From CAYNST01 sp964399955 (GTDB lineage: Bacteria; Pseudomonadota; Gammaproteobacteria; Pseudomonadales; Cellvibrionaceae): 13,977 nt of DNA. Both the position numbers and the translations under genes were made by a program. The notes beneath the pieces are model-generated. The model was not told where the DNA came from. It worked only from the letters and a program-made list of their open reading frames with translations, and searched no databases. This document shows positions 6,680 through 13,805 of this stretch, piece after piece; position 1 is the stretch's first letter; every line of letters starts with the position of its first letter. The DNA lies in assembly GCA_964399955.1 (NCBI GenBank), contig CAYNST010000094.1, positions 1-13,977 on the forward strand, written 5' to 3'.

Positions 6680-7834
6680 TTAGAGCGCAGCTTTGAGTGC
6701 TTCCGCTTTGTCGGTTTTTTCCCAGGTGAAGCCTTCTTCCTCGCGGCCAAAATGACCGTAGGCGGCGGTGGCCCGGTAAATGGGGCGCAGCAGGTCCAGC
6801 ATCTCGATCAGGCCACGCGGGCGCAGGTCAAAATGCTCGCGCACCAGCTCTACAATCTTGTCGTCGTCGATCTTGCCGGTACCAAAGGTGTTGATGGAGA
6901 TGGACGTAGGCTCGGCCACCCCAATGGCATAGGAAACCTGAATCTCGCAGCGCTCCGCCAGCCCGGCGGCGACAATGTTCTTGGCCACGTATCGGCCGGC
7001 GTAGGCCGCCGAGCGGTCGACTTTGGACGGGTCCTTGCCGGAGAAGGCGCCGCCGCCGTGACGCGCCATGCCGCCGTAGGTATCCACTATGATCTTGCGT
7101 CCGGTCAGGCCGCAGTCACCCACAGGACCGCCAATGATGAACTGCCCGGTCGGGTTGATATGGTATTGGGTGCCGCTGTGCAGCCACTCCGCCGGCAGTA
7201 CCGGTTTGATGATTTCTTCCATTACCGCTTCGCGGATATTGGCCAGCGAGATATCCGGGTTGTGCTGGGTGGATAGCACCACCGCGTCAACTGCCACCGG
7301 GCGGCCGTTTTCATAGCGCAGGGTGACCTGGCTCTTGGCGTCCGGGCGCAGCCAGGTCAGCACCTTGTTCTTGCGCAGCTTTGCCTGCCGCTGTACCAGC
7401 CGGTGGGCGTAATAGATGGGGGCGGGCATGAGCACTTCGGTTTCATTGGTGGCGTAGCCAAACATCAGCCCCTGATCACCCGCGCCCAGATCCTTGTCCA
7501 CCGCTTCATCCACACCCATGGCGATGTCGGAGGACTGCTTGCCAATGGCGTTCAATACGGCACAGGAGGCGCCGTCAAAACCCACATCACTGCTGTCGTA
7601 GCCGATATCCAGAATCACCTGGCGCACCAGGTCTTCCAGGTCAATGTAGGTGGAGGTGCGGACTTCGCCGGCGATGATGGCCATGCCGGTTTTAACCATG
7701 GTCTCCACCGCAACCCGGGCGTTTTTGTCTTCGCTGAGGATGGCGTCCAGCACGGCGTCAGAGATCTGATCGGCCATTTTGTCGGGATGCCCTTCAGACA
7801 CCGACTCCGAGGTGAACACAGAATATTGCGCCAT
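6680..7834 (-). CDS. metK: S-adenosylmethionine synthetase MetK
   Basis: MetK makes SAM from methionine and ATP with release of phosphate and pyrophosphate. From the ATG at 7834 the protein has 384 residues, the same as E. coli MetK. It carries the invariant motifs: TSESVSEGHPDKMADQISDA near the N-terminus (ATP and metal binding), GAGDQGLMFGYA, NPTGQFIIGGPVGDCGLTGR, the P-loop-like GGGAFSGKDPSKVDRSAAY, and AYGHFGR near the end. The frame stays open upstream to 7990, but those extra codons overlap sahR and resemble nothing, so the MAQYSVFTSE start is clearly right. AGGA lies about nine bases upstream, inside the end of sahR, and only ten bases separate the sahR stop from the metK ATG, so the two are probably coupled. 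Confidence 0.98.
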   Translation of the reverse strand: MAQYSVFTSESVSEGHPDKMADQISDAVLDAILSEDKNARVAVETMVKTGMAIIAGEVRTSTYIDLEDLVRQVILDIGYDSSDVGFDGASCAVLNAIGKQSSDIAMGVDEAVDKDLGAGDQGLMFGYATNETEVLMPAPIYYAHRLVQRQAKLRKNKVLTWLRPDAKSQVTLRYENGRPVAVDAVVLSTQHNPDISLANIREAVMEEIIKPVLPAEWLHSGTQYHINPTGQFIIGGPVGDCGLTGRKIIVDTYGGMARHGGGAFSGKDPSKVDRSAAYAGRYVAKNIVAAGLAERCEIQVSYAIGVAEPTSISINTFGTGKIDDDKIVELVREHFDLRPRGLIEMLDLLRPIYRATAAYGHFGREEEGFTWEKTDKAEALKAAL

Positions 7835-7844
7835 GTGGCTGTTC

Positions 7845-8834
7845 CTATTGGTCCGTTGATGATTTGAAAAACTGTCGCAGTTGTATCTGAAAGCCGTTGC
7901 GCAGGGCCAGGTACACGCTTTGTCCGGCGCGGAACCCGGCATTGCTGGCCCAGGTGTCCAGATCCTCCGGGGTAAATCCCAGCCACACATCGCCGCAGGC
8001 TTCCTGTGCCCAGACCTGGTCGTGCAGACACAGCTCGGTCACCAGCAGCAGGCCGTCGGGCTTCAAACTGGCGGAAACATCGTGAAATATTTGCGCAGGC
8101 GAGGGCGTGTGGTGCAGCACCATGTTGATGACTGCGCAATCAAACCGCTCTGGCCACTGCGCGAGACCTGCCGTATCCCCCAGTACAAAACTTACATTTT
8201 CAAGTCTCTGCTGGGCGGCGGTGGACTTCGCCTGGGCCAGCATCTGCGCGCTGTTGTCCAAGGCTGTCAACCGGTCAAAGTGCCGGCTGAGATACCCGAG
8301 AAACTCGCCCGCACCGGGTCCCACCTCAAGTGCATCAACGCGCCCGGGAACGGGGCTTATTTCCAGCAGCTCGGTAGCGGCTGCGCGGTACACTTCGAAT
8401 TCGGCGATGAGGTCCTGCTTGGCGCGGAACTTTGCGGCGTTCTCAAGAAAAAACTGCTGTGACCGCGCAGCCCTGTCACGCCAAACGCGCTCAAGTCCCA
8501 GGCAGTATTCATTTTGCAGGGCCAGCGTATCCAGGCGCGCAAACAGCGCCTGAATCAGTTGGCTGTGCATGTTGCCCGGCGCCAATGCACTGCGACGATA
8601 AAAAATGGAATTGCCTTCTCTGCGCGTTTCCACCAGGCCGGCGCTGGCCAAAACTTTTAGATGGTGGCTCATGCCCGACTGCTTCACGCCAAAAGCATCA
8701 GCCAGTTCCAGCACACCATAGGAGTCTTTGGCCAAGGCCTGTAGTACGCTCAATCGCAGCTCGTCGCCGGCCGCCTTGAGCAAAGTGGCCAGGTCGGCAA
8801 AGGCGTTGGTTTGAAGGTCTTGGGCAAGGCTCAT
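7845..8834 (-). CDS. sahR: SahR-type regulator: ArsR DNA-binding domain fused to a methyltransferase-like SAH sensor
   Basis: The 329-residue product has an N-terminal winged-helix domain of the ArsR family (about 10-82; recognition region KQSGMSHHLKVLASAGLV, wing RREGNSIFYR). After a helical linker comes a class I SAM-methyltransferase fold (about 145-310) with motif I LEVGPGAGEFL (170-179), the ribose-binding acidic residue in LTALDNS (D193) and the post-I stretch FVLGD. This architecture and gene order match SahR, described in Proteobacteria as a repressor of SAM-cycle genes that is released by SAH (established for Desulfovibrio alaskensis). Here it heads metK-ahcY-metF and has a palindrome over its own promoter, which agrees. 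I chose the ATG at 8834; a TTG at 8858 would add eight residues that lie inside the promoter. A real methyltransferase with a DNA-binding domain is the alternative reading. Confidence 0.88.
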   Translation of the reverse strand: MSLAQDLQTNAFADLATLLKAAGDELRLSVLQALAKDSYGVLELADAFGVKQSGMSHHLKVLASAGLVETRREGNSIFYRRSALAPGNMHSQLIQALFARLDTLALQNEYCLGLERVWRDRAARSQQFFLENAAKFRAKQDLIAEFEVYRAAATELLEISPVPGRVDALEVGPGAGEFLGYLSRHFDRLTALDNSAQMLAQAKSTAAQQRLENVSFVLGDTAGLAQWPERFDCAVINMVLHHTPSPAQIFHDVSASLKPDGLLLVTELCLHDQVWAQEACGDVWLGFTPEDLDTWASNAGFRAGQSVYLALRNGFQIQLRQFFKSSTDQ

Positions 8835-8840
8835 GGCGGG

Positions 8841-8869
8841 AGTGTAACAAACTTGCAAACCTATATCAA
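8841..8869 (-). promoter_or_regulatory. Promoter of the sahR-metK-ahcY-metF operon
   Basis: On the minus strand TTGATA (8869-8864) and TACACT (8846-8841) are spaced by exactly 17 bp. The -35 matches five of six consensus bases and the -10 four of six. Counting the last base of the -10 as -7, transcription starts at 8834, the A of the sahR ATG, so the message would have no leader. No Shine-Dalgarno sequence precedes that ATG, which fits. The -35 hexamer lies inside the palindromic operator. Confidence 0.62.
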
Positions 8870-8889
8870 AAAATATTGATATAGGTTTG
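8856..8889. promoter_or_regulatory. Palindromic operator, likely SahR binding site
   Basis: CAAACCTATATCAA (8856-8869) and its exact reverse complement TTGATATAGGTTTG (8876-8889) flank a six-base spacer AAAATA. Fourteen-base perfect arms in this context are far beyond chance. The site sits immediately upstream of the ArsR/methyltransferase regulator gene and covers the -35 hexamer, so a bound dimer would block RNA polymerase. ArsR-family repressors use palindromes of this type. It is assigned to SahR by position, by known regulon biology and by the autoregulation expected of the family. I found no second copy with both arms elsewhere in the window. Confidence 0.85.
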
Positions 8890-9222
8890 AGGCAACCAAG
8901 CTGCTCACGCCCAGATTTGCCCCGGCGGTCATGAAAAGTGGCCCCATTGACTGGGAGCAGGATAAAACGCCCACAGGCACGCAGTACGGCAAGTGCTCCT
9001 CAGTTTGCCTCTGAACAAATCTCAACGCCCTCAGAACCGCTACGGAAGAAACCGGATGGGTCCGGTTTGCATAGCCCATTGGCAAAATGCTGGGCAGTCG
9101 ACATGCGGCGCGTTGCAGACTGCGCTAACATAGCGGCCTTTTTCTCCGCGTATCAGCCAGTCGAAGCTGCAGCACGCATTTGCGCGGCCGCCACACTTAT
9201 GAATTGCTGTCAGGGTTAACGC
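8890..9222. other. Intergenic region between the divergent SAM-cycle and glycosylation loci
   Basis: I see no convincing gene in these 333 bases. Short open frames exist on both strands (93 codons plus, 74 codons minus) but have no family resemblance and no ribosome site. The visible structure is a perfect hairpin at 9049-9068. The promoter of the plus-strand glycosylation genes should lie toward the right end; TAACAT at 9126-9131 is a possible -10 without a good -35. The start at 9223 is preceded by AGGG seven bases upstream. The part at about 8917-8960 (a CCCCGGCGG tract, then AAAAGTGGCCCC) reminds me vaguely of the ends of some IS21-like elements, but I cannot confirm this. Confidence 0.5.
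9049..9068. repeat. Perfect 8-bp inverted repeat (hairpin)
   Basis: AAACCGGA (9049-9056), loop TGGG, TCCGGTTT (9061-9068). The two arms are exact reverse complements. On the plus strand the stem ends in GGTTT followed by GC, so there is no full T-tract and it is at best a weak terminator. It lies about 150 bp upstream of the first glycosylation gene and could also be a regulator site. Confidence 0.55.
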
Positions 9223-11073
9223 ATGGGAAGGTTGTATTCATTACTGCGCAGGCACTACCTATTGTTGCTGGCATTGTTGGCGGTGGCAGTGATGGCGGCT
9301 TTGAGCAGCGGCTCAGGTGTGCGCTTTCACGATTTTGAGCTTGAGAGGCGCGGCGGCGGCACGCAAGCGGTAGAGCTGCCGTTTCTGGTGCAGGGCCGAG
9401 GCGCAGCTGATTACCAGTTGCGCGGAGAGATGCACATTGGCTGGTTTGCGCCCCGGGTCTACAACCTTGTTCCAGATGATCAGCTACTGGCTTTGACCAT
9501 CAACGGCGAGGCGGTTGACCTGTCACACCTGCCGGCGGCCAGCTTGCGGGACGTCAATCGTGGCGTGACTCTAAATCTTGCGCATGTGCTGCACATCGGC
9601 GCCAACCAGATAGAAATCCGCTTCCGGGACTTTGGCGGCGACATGGGCATGACCCTGAAGCGCAGCGCGCAAGACTGGCGCACGCTGGTTTTGTGGTTGG
9701 GCTGGAGTTTGCTGCTGGGAGGGGTGTTGGTGGCGCTTCTCCGGCGCCTGGGTTTTAGCACGGCCCACAGCGTTTGTTACCTGTTGATTGTGCTCGGCAG
9801 CCTGGTGCAGGTTTGGTATATTTTCACCTACAACCCGGTTTATCACATCTTCAGTGACCCCGCCCGTCATTGGGAGCAGGGTATTGATGTGCTGCGCAGG
9901 GACTTGATGGCCCTCACCGATCCTATCGGCTACCAGCTTTACGTTGCCGTTTTGGCCAAATTCACACTGCAGCTGCCCGGTCTGGTGGCTTACTGCACCT
10001 CCATTCTTGCGCTGCTGGCGCCCTGGCTCTGGTATCGTTTTTTCCGCGAGCTGCAGTCCAGCAAAGGTCTGGCGCTGGCGGGTTGGGCGTTTCTCAGCCT
10101 GCTGCCTTCCTGGACCGCCATTTACGGCTACTTTATGCAGGAGACGCTGATGTTGCCCCTGCTGGGCGCCGCGCTTTGGGCCACCTGGCGCTGCCGCCGC
10201 AAGGGCGACGCTGCAAGTTTCGGGCTGATGGTGTTTTTTTGGATAGCGGCCGGGCTTACCCGCGGCATTGCCATTCCCATGGCGGCCGTGGTGTGTACCT
10301 GGTTGTGGCTGGGGCAGGACCTGAAGATCAAAAAAGCGCTCTGGTCTTCATTGATCATGTTAGCCATTATGGGACCTCTCACTTACCGCGCTTACCAGAC
10401 AGTAGGGCATTTTGCCCCTCACGGTATGGGCCATCTGAACGTGATCTATGCTCAATCCGGCAAAAAAGTCATTGATATTGATGTGGCGGGTGTAGGCCGC
10501 TGGTGGTTTGGCTCGCCGTCAACCGGTGCCCAGCCGTTTGCGCCCTTCAGCGACTGGAAGACCCGGCGCACCGGCACGGTTCAAGTCAAAGTTGATTTGC
10601 AGGAGGGCATGCGGGACTGGCAGGCGGCCATGGATGATGTGGACATGAGTTGGTCAGACTATCTGTGGATCACCAAAGAAAGCCTTATTTTTCTGTTTTT
10701 TGCGGAATCCTGGCCCGATAACAACATGGCGCGCTTCATTGATCAGGCAGGTTCAGCCACGCGCTGGATATGGGCGCCGTTGTTGTTGCTGATTGTGCTA
10801 GCGTTAATCATTGACGGCCGGCGCTTTCGCGGCCAGTGGATGCTGCCTGCGGTCATCGCCGCGTGGTTTGTGGTGCAGGCGTTGGTGCCCATTGCTATCA
10901 GTGAAGGCCGCTATCGCAAACCGGTAGAAGGTTTGCTGGTAGCGCAGGTCTTGCTCTGGTTGGCTATGCGGCGCGGCGCGCTGCGCCCGACAGCCGCATC
11001 AAAACCCTGGTTGGACACAGTACGCCCCTACTGGCGCCGTTTGCCCCTTCGAAACAAGACGGAAGAAGCCTGA
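9223..11073 (+). CDS. GT-C-type integral membrane glycosyltransferase with a periplasmic N-terminal domain
   Basis: This 616-residue protein has a first membrane segment at about 12-28, a hydrophilic beta-rich domain at about 33-148, and then about ten hydrophobic segments (155-173, 183-203, 235-270, 283-300, 307-321, 333-362, 371-386, 514-530, 538-558 and 567-581). The soluble domain ends in VTLNLAHVLHIGANQIEIRF, the style of jelly-roll sugar-binding domains. The loop FSDPARHWEQGIDVL (residues 210-224) has the acidic residue typical of the first extracytoplasmic loop of GT-C enzymes, which use polyprenyl-phosphate sugars. GLTRG (344-348) and SEGRYRKPVEG (560-570) look like further conserved spots. 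It heads a run with GtrB- and GtrA-type genes, with three bases before the next start, so it is probably the acceptor-specific transferase of that set. The substrate is unknown. The fold class is fairly sure, the function is inferred. Confidence 0.75.
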   Translation: MGRLYSLLRRHYLLLLALLAVAVMAALSSGSGVRFHDFELERRGGGTQAVELPFLVQGRGAADYQLRGEMHIGWFAPRVYNLVPDDQLLALTINGEAVDLSHLPAASLRDVNRGVTLNLAHVLHIGANQIEIRFRDFGGDMGMTLKRSAQDWRTLVLWLGWSLLLGGVLVALLRRLGFSTAHSVCYLLIVLGSLVQVWYIFTYNPVYHIFSDPARHWEQGIDVLRRDLMALTDPIGYQLYVAVLAKFTLQLPGLVAYCTSILALLAPWLWYRFFRELQSSKGLALAGWAFLSLLPSWTAIYGYFMQETLMLPLLGAALWATWRCRRKGDAASFGLMVFFWIAAGLTRGIAIPMAAVVCTWLWLGQDLKIKKALWSSLIMLAIMGPLTYRAYQTVGHFAPHGMGHLNVIYAQSGKKVIDIDVAGVGRWWFGSPSTGAQPFAPFSDWKTRRTGTVQVKVDLQEGMRDWQAAMDDVDMSWSDYLWITKESLIFLFFAESWPDNNMARFIDQAGSATRWIWAPLLLLIVLALIIDGRRFRGQWMLPAVIAAWFVVQALVPIAISEGRYRKPVEGLLVAQVLLWLAMRRGALRPTAASKPWLDTVRPYWRRLPLRNKTEEA

Positions 11074-11076
11074 TCT

Positions 11077-12018
11077 ATGGTAGCCAAACGTTTTATATCC
11101 ATCTTAGTGCCCATGTACAACGAGGAGGCCGTATTCGAGCGGCTGTTCACTGCGCTGGAGGTCACATTGGGACGACTTGATGTGGACTACGAGGTGGTCT
11201 GTGTTGATGACGGCTCCAAAGACCGCACACGCGAATTGCTCATCGAAAAAACCCGGCAGGACCCACGAGTCAAGGCCGTGCTACTGTCGCGCAACTTTGG
11301 CAAAGAAGCCGCCATGACCGCCGCGCTGGATTTTGCCCAAGGGGAGGCCATCATCCCGATTGACGCTGACCTGCAGGACCCGCCCGAGTTGATAGGCGAG
11401 ATGTTGGAGAAATGGGAGGCGGGCTACGATGTGGTGTACGCCAAGCGTGTCTCCCGCGCCACGGATACCGTATTGAAACGCAATACTGCCGGCTGGTTCT
11501 ACAAAGTATTCAATACACTCAGCGAAACAGCCATACCCGAAAATGTCGGCGACTATCGTTTGATGGACCGGCGCGTAGTGGAGGCGATCAAGCAGTTGCC
11601 AGAAAAGGAACGCTTCATGAAAGGCTTATTCTGCTGGCCGGGCTTTCGCGATACCACAATCGAGTTCGAGCGCCAGGAACGCGCCGAAGGGGAAACCAAG
11701 TTCAACTACTGGAAACTGTGGAATTTTGCCCTCAACGGTATTACCTCTTTCAGCACCATGCCCATTCGCATGGGGGTCTATCTGGGGCTGATCGTCGCCG
11801 GTACAGCGTTTGTTTACGGCGTCTTCGTCATGATCAAAACGCTGGTCTTTGGTGTTCAGGTGCCGGGCTATGCCTCTATGATGGTAATCGTGTTGTTCAT
11901 GGGCGGCATTCAGTTATTTTTTTTGGGGCTGATGGGCGAGTACATAGGCAGAATTTATAAAGAAGTCAAAGGTAGACCGGTGTATGTTATTGACAAGAAG
12001 TTGGGCTTTGATCAGTAA
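11077..12018 (+). CDS. GtrB-type polyprenyl-phosphate glycosyltransferase (GT2, DPM1-like)
   Basis: Proteins of this kind move a sugar from a nucleotide donor, often UDP-glucose, onto undecaprenyl phosphate at the inner face of the cytoplasmic membrane. The 313-residue product has a GT-A catalytic domain (about 5-225) with ISILVPMYNEE, VCVDDGSKDRT, LLSRNFGKEAAMTAALD and the metal- and nucleotide-binding IPIDADLQDPPE (94-104). PENVGDYRLMDRRVV and GETKFNYWKLWNFALNGI follow as in GtrB and YfdH. Two C-terminal membrane helices (about 231-258 and 264-288) match the family. The start ATG is three bases after the upstream stop and the end overlaps the GtrA-type gene, so the three are one operon. The ArnC/DPM1 branch shares the same motifs, so the exact sugar cannot be told. 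Confidence 0.9.
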   Translation: MVAKRFISILVPMYNEEAVFERLFTALEVTLGRLDVDYEVVCVDDGSKDRTRELLIEKTRQDPRVKAVLLSRNFGKEAAMTAALDFAQGEAIIPIDADLQDPPELIGEMLEKWEAGYDVVYAKRVSRATDTVLKRNTAGWFYKVFNTLSETAIPENVGDYRLMDRRVVEAIKQLPEKERFMKGLFCWPGFRDTTIEFERQERAEGETKFNYWKLWNFALNGITSFSTMPIRMGVYLGLIVAGTAFVYGVFVMIKTLVFGVQVPGYASMMVIVLFMGGIQLFFLGLMGEYIGRIYKEVKGRPVYVIDKKLGFDQ

Positions 12019-12391
12019 GACGCAGGTGCTGGAAGTGGCCGCCTTCGCTCTGGTGGGCGGGCTGGCCACCGCAACCCACTACCTGGTTGCGCTGTTGCTG
12101 ATAGAGCGCCTGGGGGTGGGAATATATTCGGCCAATGTGGCCGCTTATTCGACGGCGCTTGGTGTTTCTTTTTTCGGCCACTCTCTGCTTACCTTTCGAG
12201 TAGCCTTGCAGAAGAAGGTTTTTCTACGGTTTATCGGTTTTTCTGTGGTGGTGTTTTTGTTCAGCCAGGCCATTCTCTGGTTGGCACAAATGGCCTTTCC
12301 AGACAGCCACCGTATCTCCATGGCCATAGTGGTCGTCCTTATCCCCGCAGTAAGCTATCTGGTCAACAAGTTTCTGGTGTACAAACCCTAA
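11984..12391 (+). CDS. GtrA-family small membrane protein (putative polyprenyl-phosphate-sugar flippase)
   Basis: The 135-residue product has four predicted membrane helices (about 16-38, 46-70, 79-103 and 109-130) and the GtrA pattern: FALVGGLATATHYLV near the start, VSFFGHSLLTFR in the second helix and a final VSYLVNKFLVY. GtrA proteins are thought to move the lipid-linked sugar across the cytoplasmic membrane for use outside; this is the family's proposed role and not shown here. The ATG at 11984 overlaps the end of the preceding gene by 35 bases, which points to coupled translation. A TTG at 12008 would shorten it by eight residues and also has a possible ribosome site. The gene after it converges from the other strand with 61 bp between; I saw no clear terminator there. 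Confidence 0.88.
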   Translation: MLLTRSWALISKTQVLEVAAFALVGGLATATHYLVALLLIERLGVGIYSANVAAYSTALGVSFFGHSLLTFRVALQKKVFLRFIGFSVVVFLFSQAILWLAQMAFPDSHRISMAIVVVLIPAVSYLVNKFLVYKP

Positions 12392-12452
12392 CTTAGCCAG
12401 CACTTAGGCCGGCCCCCCACGTTCAAGATTTTACGCCCCGCTTCTGCCAGGG

Positions 12453-13805
12453 TCACAAAAACAGTTTGTGCTGGGAGATGAAATAAAGCAGGGCGCAGTT
12501 TGCGGGGATATAGGTAAATAATGTCACTCGGTCCAGCCCGCTGGAGTAGTTGGGTTTCAGGGCCAGAAACAGCACTAGAGCCACCAGATAATAACGCTGC
12601 TCAATCAGTGGCAGGGGAACAAAAGACAGGCAGGCGAATATATACAGCAGGCCCAGCGCCGCTTTACGATCCGAGCGCTGGTAAAAAACGACAAAGCTCA
12701 GCGCCATCCACGCAATGGGTATGAATGTCAGCACTTTGATGGCGGGGTAGGTAACCGTATAGTGCAAGACAACATTGCGCAGGTAAAACGACAGCCCAAA
12801 GGAATTATACTGGTGACTGTTGGAGTAGGTGGCCATATACAGCAGGAATAAGCCCGCCAAGACGATCCAAACCTTGGGGTGCTTCTTGAAGATGGTGGTG
12901 ATGGCGTTGATGTGAGCGATGTTGTAGGGCAGCAGCAATACAAACCCAATCAGCAGGAAAAAGTACAAATTGGACAGGTTGAGGCTGACCGCATGTTGAT
13001 GCGCGTCCCCAACCGCCACACCCTGATTCAACAGGAAAAAGACTACCGCCGCCAGCGCCGCCAAGGTGTATGGCAAGAGCCGCAAGAGCAAAGGCCACAA
13101 GCTGCTGCGCAGTACCCAGAAACCATGGTGGCCTTTGTGTTGCCAATGATCCACCAGAATCAGGCAGGCAAAATAGCACAGCCATATCAGGTTGGTCTGC
13201 CGGGTGAAGACCGCCAGCAAACCAAAGGTTGCTGCCGTGGCGTGCGCTTTCCGCAAGCTGAAGTACATCATTAACAGCACAAGCAGCAGGGAGGGGATGT
13301 CGGTGTAGATCAGGGAAAAGAATGGCAGAATGATGGGGCAGCAAAGGAGCAGCAAGGTGCGGGTATCCGCCTGCTGCTGACCAAGCGTCCTGCAGATGCC
13401 GTAAAAAACCGGCAGCGCCAAACTGGCCACCAATAAATTCATGAAGCGGGCCAGGTCCAGGGAGAAGACCCCGACCGCTTTCAGTAGGCCTGCCACCATC
13501 GCGTGGTACAGCGGAAGCATGGTAAGTTCTTTGGCAATGGCGAAATTGCCGTGAAAAAATGCCCATATCTGCGGTGTATGAAACCCTTCATCGGCTGTTT
13601 CATGATTCAGATGCAGCAGTAGCGTGTAGGTGAAGGCGAGTACCAGAGCACAAATCAGAGCAAGCTGAGATGGGTTCATCTCCGCGTCACGCTGCTCGGG
13701 CGGTGACCAGCGTGTGCTGGCGGGAAGACGGGACACAGCCGGCAGTTGGTCGGCGACGGGCGCTTCTCCATCTCGAGGGTGGTATTCAGCTTGGTCGTGT
13801 GTCAT
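12453..13805 (-). CDS. ALG10/DIE2-like alpha-1,2-glucosyltransferase family membrane protein (GT59-like)
   Basis: In eukaryotes ALG10 adds the last glucose from dolichyl-phosphate-glucose to the N-glycan precursor. This 450-residue protein matches the family in several separate motifs: ADEGFHTPQIWAFFHGNF (71-88; family form DE-FH-PQA), the following LP-LY stretch, PFFSLIYTDIPS (161-172), LLAVFTRQTNLIWLC (196-210; RQTNIIW is the family hallmark), VGDAHQHAVSLNLSNLYFF (265-283; family GDK--H----H--Q--YFF) and PLIEQRYYLVAL (399-410; family LLADNRHYTFY). The length agrees with the family and there are about ten to twelve hydrophobic helices. A hydrophilic 42-residue N-terminal tail precedes the first helix; an ATG at 13679 would remove it, but AGGA seven bases before 13805 favours the longer form. 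The donor here is probably an undecaprenyl-phosphate sugar, perhaps made by the neighbouring GtrB-type enzyme. The acceptor is unknown. Confidence 0.82.
   Translation of the reverse strand: MTHDQAEYHPRDGEAPVADQLPAVSRLPASTRWSPPEQRDAEMNPSQLALICALVLAFTYTLLLHLNHETADEGFHTPQIWAFFHGNFAIAKELTMLPLYHAMVAGLLKAVGVFSLDLARFMNLLVASLALPVFYGICRTLGQQQADTRTLLLLCCPIILPFFSLIYTDIPSLLLVLLMMYFSLRKAHATAATFGLLAVFTRQTNLIWLCYFACLILVDHWQHKGHHGFWVLRSSLWPLLLRLLPYTLAALAAVVFFLLNQGVAVGDAHQHAVSLNLSNLYFFLLIGFVLLLPYNIAHINAITTIFKKHPKVWIVLAGLFLLYMATYSNSHQYNSFGLSFYLRNVVLHYTVTYPAIKVLTFIPIAWMALSFVVFYQRSDRKAALGLLYIFACLSFVPLPLIEQRYYLVALVLFLALKPNYSSGLDRVTLFTYIPANCALLYFISQHKLFL

Noticed and set aside
6009..6683. A 224-codon plus-strand frame antisense to ahcY.
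   Set aside because: It is the complement of highly conserved AhcY codons, and its Gly/His/Val-rich composition is typical of a shadow frame.
7835..7990. N-terminal extension of metK to 7990.
   Set aside because: It overlaps the end of sahR in another frame and has no family similarity; the 384-residue form equals E. coli MetK.
8861..9219. Small open frames of 74 (minus) and 93 (plus) codons in the gap upstream of the glycosylation genes.
   Set aside because: They overlap each other or the operator, lack ribosome sites and show no protein-like hydrophobic or domain pattern.
11412..11960. A 182-codon plus-strand frame inside the GtrB-type gene.
   Set aside because: It lies in another frame of a gene with complete GT2 motifs and has no features of its own.
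12392..12452. Bidirectional terminator between the converging GtrA-type and ALG10-like genes.
   Set aside because: The GGCCGGCC palindrome there has no loop or T-run, and I found no stem followed by T residues on either strand.
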